Below the pieces are notes generated by a model. The model had not been told where the DNA came from. It saw only the letters and a program-made list of their open reading frames with translations, and did no database searches. Made by a program: the position numbers and the translations under genes. A stretch of DNA of 64,000 nt from Tetrapyrgos nigripes. Lineage: Eukaryota; Basidiomycota; Agaricomycetes; Agaricales; Campanellaceae. Below are positions 59,929-64,000 of this stretch, one piece after another. Position 1 is the stretch's first letter. Each line of letters begins with the position of its first letter. The stretch lies in assembly GCA_013368315.1 (NCBI GenBank), contig JAACJM010000007.1, forward strand, positions 682,001-746,000, read 5' to 3'.

Positions 59929-60224
59929 TTAAACACATTGGCAAATGGAGCCGCGACGTCCCACTGCCACATCGCCGTCCTCAAAAGCGTTAACGTTACG
60001 CACGCCGGTTTTCCCAGGAGGGTCCTGGTCGATATTTCTGTACAGGTACAGTGTAAGTGTAAGTGCAGAGATAGTCAATAATGCAATTGCAAGTGAGTCG
60101 GAGTGAATCTCGGTGAATCGATGGTCTAGAGAAAGACGGACACGTACTGAACCGGGGCACAGATCGCAAAGTTGGAAGTCAAACACAGAGCAGAGATCAA
60201 GATGAAGACGTTCTTGAGTTGCAT
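59929..60224 (-). CDS. Small secreted peptide precursor, 61 aa
   Basis: Exon 1 60224-60148 and exon 2 60037-59929 total 186 nt in frame; the 110 nt intron has GTACGT and CTGTACAG. Exon 1 encodes a textbook signal peptide (MQLKNVFILISALCLTSNFA then ICAPVQ), exon 2 the rest (NIDQDPPGKTGVRNVNAFED, then GDVAVGRRGSICQCV). The mature part is about 38 residues with an Arg-Arg site seven residues before the C-terminus and a Cys-Gln-Cys-Val end. It could be a secreted effector, a processed peptide or a fast-evolving orphan. CQCV mimics a CaaX box, but a signal peptide argues against a mating pheromone. Too short for most gene finders. No homologue recognised. Confidence 0.55.
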
Positions 60225-61340
60225 GGCTACGGTTCGATGTCTGGAAAGTGGATAGTGTGACTACGTCGAGGGCGATCGCGATTCGCTGGCTAGCACACCA
60301 AGAGACCTGTAGTACAGTGCACGGATGGGTTAGTTCGATACCAGAGGTTCACGTTCAATCGCGGTCGGCAAGAGAACGTACCGGTCAAACGTTATACTGG
60401 AGAAAAGGACTCGGCGGGAGGTCGATGTCCTGATCAACAGCTCTCCAGGCAGAGGTACTTGAGTACTTCTCGAATCCAAAGAACGAGAGAATGGTACCCA
60501 ATCGAACGTAAGTAAGGCTAGAAATAGATTCTTCATCAACAGACTAACAGTATCTCGATACTTTATCAGTTATCCTAGTACGACCTCTCATGATATGATG
60601 AGCCAATATCGCAGTCACCAATAAAAATTCTATAAAATGATCATGAATCCCAGGCTCGCATCAGAGCCGTTCCCTTCAATACTACTTGGTCCTGAACTCT
60701 GATAGGTCTCAGTCCGTATGTAGCTGCATGCGGCAGGGAATAATAATAGTGGCCGATAACCCTAGTAGCCTAGTAGTGAACTATATATATTTTCTCCAAG
60801 CACCGAGTCATTGATCAGTTCCGTTGAAAATTCCGCAACAACCCACTTACGGCGGATTGAGGCACCCAAGGCACCTCATCTCTTGTGGCAAAATGTTGTT
60901 CCTGGGGAGTGTAATGAGACACCATGCGCAACATCTTGCGGTATGCCAGTGTATCAACCTACATCTACGTACCTACTAGTAAGCACTTTTCGTCACGGCC
61001 ACAGGATATTGAGTTGATGGGCAAGTACATAAGTGAGATATTGCAGCGAAGTTCGAGGTAGGAATGCCAAGAAGCAAGCAAGCAACTAGCTTCCCCAAAT
61101 ACAACGTCGAGTTGTGAAGCACTGAGCGCAGCATAGACAAGACCGGCGGGAAAGTTGAAACTCGCGGGAAACCCCTATTTGGATATCATATATGGTCAGA
61201 CGGAGCCAAAAAGATAAGAATTCAAAGGGATTTGCATCCGCTTGAATTTGAAATTTTGAAAAGGAAAACGCAAAAGCCTCCGCTTTTTCTGTAACCCTTC
61301 TGCCGCATTTCCCGTCCTTCCTGAGCTCAAAATAGCGAGG
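60225..61340. other. 1.1 kb intergenic region
   Basis: Upstream region of the peptide gene and 3' flank of the tRNA. No gene supported. TATATATATT occurs near 60785. Confidence 0.4.
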
Positions 61341-61346
61341 AAAAAA
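61341..61346 (-). terminator. RNA polymerase III terminator of tRNA-Leu
   Basis: Six T on the minus strand three bases after the tRNA discriminator position. Confidence 0.8.
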
Positions 61347-61348
61347 GC

Positions 61349-61449
61349 TGACAAGAGTGGGATTTGAACCCACGCGGACATACGCCCATGAGAATGGAAG
61401 CCCTGTTTGAAGCTTGAGTCACACGCCTTAACCGCTCGGCCATCTTGCC
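61349..61449 (-). tRNA. tRNA-Leu (anticodon CAA) with intron
   Basis: The minus strand reads GGCAAGATGGCCGAGCGGTT (acceptor, D-arm, A box), then ACTCAAG with anticodon CAA, and GTGGGTTCAAATCCCAC (T arm, B box), closing TCTTGTC. Acceptor GGCAAGA pairs with TCTTGTC (one G-U). The length of 101 nt exceeds the ~82 nt of a mature class II tRNA, leaving ~19 nt (about CTTCAAACAGGGCTTCCAT) as an intron after position 37, as in other fungal tRNA-Leu(CAA) genes. The anticodon stem needs two G-U pairs in my folding, so the exact intron ends are tentative. Confidence 0.88.
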
Positions 61450-61740
61450 TTGAAGTCAATGGAAATACAAAGGATATGACGCGTCGGCGGAAGTGGAACA
61501 AGGGAAGATAAAAATGGAGGATGGATGAGGGTGGTGAGTGAAAAGTAACATGGAGAGCTTTCTCCAGTCAAGGGGCTTTCCTGGCACGACACGCCAAAGA
61601 AGCTAATGTCTAAAGCTAATACGGACAAGTGCATTTTGAGATAGGATGGAAAGGACTACGTAGCCCGGGGGACGAAGAAATAAAGAGATAAAGATAAAAA
61701 TAAAGGAATCTCTAGAGGCAGCGATAATCATGGTGACACG

Positions 61741-62617
61741 TCAGTGAGGTTTGAAGCACCGCAGTAGGGAAGAGAAGAAAGCCTTCATGATACGTCGAGG
61801 AAGCGGGGCCTTCTCATGGTCCCTTTTGACAAAGGACGGCTGGCAGTACGTCGACGTCGAAGAAGCGGTCGAGGTAATGTCGAAATTCTCGAACTGAACG
61901 AAGGTAGAGATCGACGCTCGGCGCCCAAACATCCCCCTCTTCTTCAGTAGTCTCCTTGTTACTCTCGCAAACGTGTATAGCTGCTCTTTTTCCATCACAA
62001 CCACCTCTTCCCTCCTATGCGCTCGCCTGCTCCTGAAGTCCGCTGTTCGCCTTGTCGTTTCCTCAGGTTGGAAAGCCTCCCAGTGGCTTTTCCAACTTGC
62101 ACAAGTTGGGATAGTTTCCTGGCGCATGCTCTGGGGCATCTTAGGCTCCTGAACTTCCCACTCCGGGGGCTTGGTCTCGAAAACCGCCCGACGTCTCATC
62201 CTCTCGGCTTCAAGCTTCGTAAGCTTTTTCCCCTCAACTCTAGACTTTTTCTCCACCACTTCCTCCTCCTCTTGTCTCTTCAACTCCATCGCACGCTGCC
62301 ACATCTCCTCATCGCTCGCCAGGTATTTTGCGATGCACCGTTCTTCCTGAATCCTCTCCACGTCTTCTCGCTTCTTCTCACCCTCCTTACGTCGTTCTTC
62401 ATGCCATCCGAACGCACGCTGAGCCTGGGCGTGGATTCTTGCAGCTTGAGAAAAGGTAACGACGTAGGTACCCTTGTGACAACTAGAGCATTGGTATGTG
62501 CCAGGGACGGATTGAGGAGGATTGAGGTGATTACAGCGAAGGCGGCTGCACTTGTGATGGTTAAACGAAAGCGAACACGTGTCTTTGGGGGACCATGGCG
62601 GATCCCTATTCTTCGTC
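61741..62617 (-). CDS. Conserved-looking coiled-coil protein, start uncertain
   Basis: An open frame of about 290 codons to TGA at 61741. It begins at an acceptor-like CAG|TGACG (~62619), so a 5' exon is probably missing; no ATG precedes the conserved-looking N-terminal part. That part holds Cys/His pairs (FNHHKCSRLRCNHLN, YQCSSCHKGTYVV) suggesting a small zinc-binding module. A long charged helix follows (RRKEGEKKREDVERIQEERC, LKRQEEEEVVEKKSRVEGKK). The C-terminus is basic (RRIMKAFFSSLLRCFKPH). No family recognised. Confidence 0.55.
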
Positions 62618-62811
62618 ACTGGGACAGAAAAGGAATTGTGAGTATACCAATGTTGTTCAGCGAGAGGAAAGCGTACTTTGACGAAACAGAAGTAGTGAAT
62701 GAGTGAATAAGACTACAATCAAGGAAAGACAGAAAAGAATTGACGCTGAATTGTTGAAGTGAAGGAGCGATATTTAAGTGACATGAGACAGACTTGCTTG
62801 AATAACCATGA

Positions 62812-62910
62812 CGAAAAGGGGAAGGAATGGACAATGTAGCTGGCAGCTGGAAAGAAGGAATGGACGATGTAAGGGAAAGGAATGGACAATGTAGCGCAGC
62901 TGGAAAGGCC
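62812..62910 (+). repeat. Imperfect tandem repeat around GGAATGGACAATGTA
   Basis: The unit AAGGAATGGACRATGTA occurs three times (about 62819, 62855, 62878), separated by GCTGGCAGCTGGAAAG or AGGGAA spacers. Confidence 0.75.
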
Positions 62911-63794
62911 CAGATTGCTGCGCAGGGCACATGTCCTGGCAGAATTTCCAAATTTGAAAAGTAGGAAGCTTCCAAGGATGATCGAGTCTGAGGCTCTGAG
63001 GCCGAGACTTATTCCATCTTGGAATTTCTGCAGAGTATATTGTAGATTTAGGGTTCCGCACAAGTGCGGGTACTCTCCGTGGTCCCAACTAGAATATGCG
63101 ACACTGGCTTATCCCATTCGAGTACAGTCCTGCCAGAGGCAGATTTGGAATTCATTCATGGCATTAGTTTTAATCAGAGACCGCGACGAATGGCATCAGA
63201 GACAAAGTCGAAAATCATAGAGGCAGGGACACCAGACCAAAGAAAAACTCGGATGCAATTAAGCAGAGCGGAGAGCAACGTATCTTGAAGGTATCTGCCG
63301 GTGACCGACGTTGAGTTTAAGACGAGGACAGTATTTAGCAAAGACATGAGGAACAAACAAAGCTGTAGTCTCCGCGAAGATGATTAGGAAGCAGCTACGA
63401 TTACGATACAGACATTGCAGGCTTGCAGCTCCATTACCTCAAGTAAATATACATATCATAATGTTTACATACAGTGTCAACGAAATATCCGACATGAGGA
63501 GTCCGAAGGGTACAGGTAGGGAAAATTTACAACATCCTCAAAGAGGTCGACCGGGTTATGCATAGGATAGGACAGACTTCAAAGCTAGAAATAGCAATAG
63601 ACTGAGCTTACAGGAAGCAACGTCAAGCAAGTAAGACATACCTATAGCTAGGACGCAGCAAGCCATAATCAGAAGGCCATCAAAAAGTCATTTGTTACAT
63701 CTATGATACAGTATGTATAAGTTATCCGGCAAGCTATGAGAGTGTCATTCAGTGCCATTGTAATAGCCACAAGAAAAATTGAAGACGCACAAAT
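62911..63794. other. Intergenic region
   Basis: No supported gene; short open frames on both strands lack domains. Confidence 0.35.
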
Positions 63795-64000
63795 TCATGA
63801 GACCGAGTTTGTCACATCCATCTCTACGTCAGTTTCTCCTTCGGCGTCAGCATCTTGATGACCATTCGGCCCACGTCGCGATAAAGAGGGAAGATTACCG
63901 CCAACACTTCTTGATACGTTTGGCTGCGTCCCTGTACTGCGCGGATCCGCAATGAGTTCAAACCCCTCGTGCGAGGCACTGACATTGTAAGCATTAGCCA
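63795..64000 (-). CDS. 3' end of a gene running off the window
   Basis: On the minus strand one frame is open from the window edge to TGA (63797-63795), about 67 codons: ANAYNVSASHEGFELIADPR near the edge, then Pro/Ser/Gly-rich sequence and an acidic end (DADAEGETDVEMDVTNSVS). No ATG or splice site closes it upstream, so it is the last exon of a truncated gene. The acidic, hydrophilic tail gives no function. Confidence 0.5.
   Translation of the reverse strand, partial: ANAYNVSASHEGFELIADPRSTGTQPNVSRSVGGNLPSLSRRGPNGHQDADAEGETDVEMDVTNSVS

Noticed and set aside
59929..59940. CQCV C-terminus as a CaaX farnesylation box of a mating pheromone
   Set aside because: Gln is not aliphatic and the precursor has a cleavable signal peptide, which basidiomycete pheromone precursors lack.

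Overview
The window reads as nuclear DNA of a mushroom-forming basidiomycete (Agaricomycetes, probably Agaricales). Genes are dense and cut by many 45-85 nt introns with GTRNGT donors and CTRAC-like branch sites. F-box genes of the agaric type are numerous, there is an agaric-type family of secreted and membrane proteins, and a hAT DNA transposon is present. The species cannot be named from the sequence.

Layout. 0-2.1 kb: an intact F-box gene (-) with its 3' flank. 2.4-7.5 kb: a divergent pair, a Sec20-type SNARE (-) and a multi-exon F-box/zinc-cysteine protein (+). 7.9-8.8 kb: a small secreted protein. 9.2-20.5 kb: an array of convergent modules, each an F-box gene (+), a ~0.5 kb flank and a glutathione S-transferase gene (-). 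Copies range from intact to fragmentary, and a ~3.1 kb block carrying a secreted fruiting-body-type gene splits one module. 21-24.1 kb: a WW-domain multi-pass membrane protein. 24.5-26.3 kb: a decayed F-box/LRR gene (-). 26.3-33.9 kb: the very large ribosome-biogenesis gene URB1/NPA1. 34-37.8 kb: an unrelated F-box gene between two ~170 bp direct repeats. 38-45.5 kb: a single-pass membrane protein, a small secreted/membrane protein whose signal peptide is out of frame, and a 7TM-like protein, all (-). 46.2-48.1 kb: a secreted metal-dependent amidohydrolase. 48-52 kb: gene-poor, with telomere-like repeats and a complete hAT-type element (matching ends, perfect 8-bp target duplication). 52-54.2 kb: aldehyde dehydrogenase. 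55.9-57.3 kb: a secreted Pro/Thr/Asn repeat protein. 57.7-59.3 kb: a diverged, frameshifted F-box copy. 59.9-60.2 kb: a 61-aa secreted peptide gene. 61.3 kb: tRNA-Leu(CAA) with an intron. 61.7-62.6 kb: a coiled-coil protein. The window ends inside another (-) gene.

Housekeeping genes (SEC20, URB1, ALDH, tRNA-Leu) alternate with fast-evolving accessory genes. The dominant process is birth and death of F-box genes: nine loci or remnants in 64 kb, five of them one paralogous family that has been copied together with GST genes. Exon coordinates given for SEC20, both GST genes, the small secreted protein, the fruiting-body-type gene, the amidohydrolase and the 61-aa peptide were checked: each set sums to a multiple of three with consistent splice phases. 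Other multi-exon genes are given as spans with less certain internal borders.
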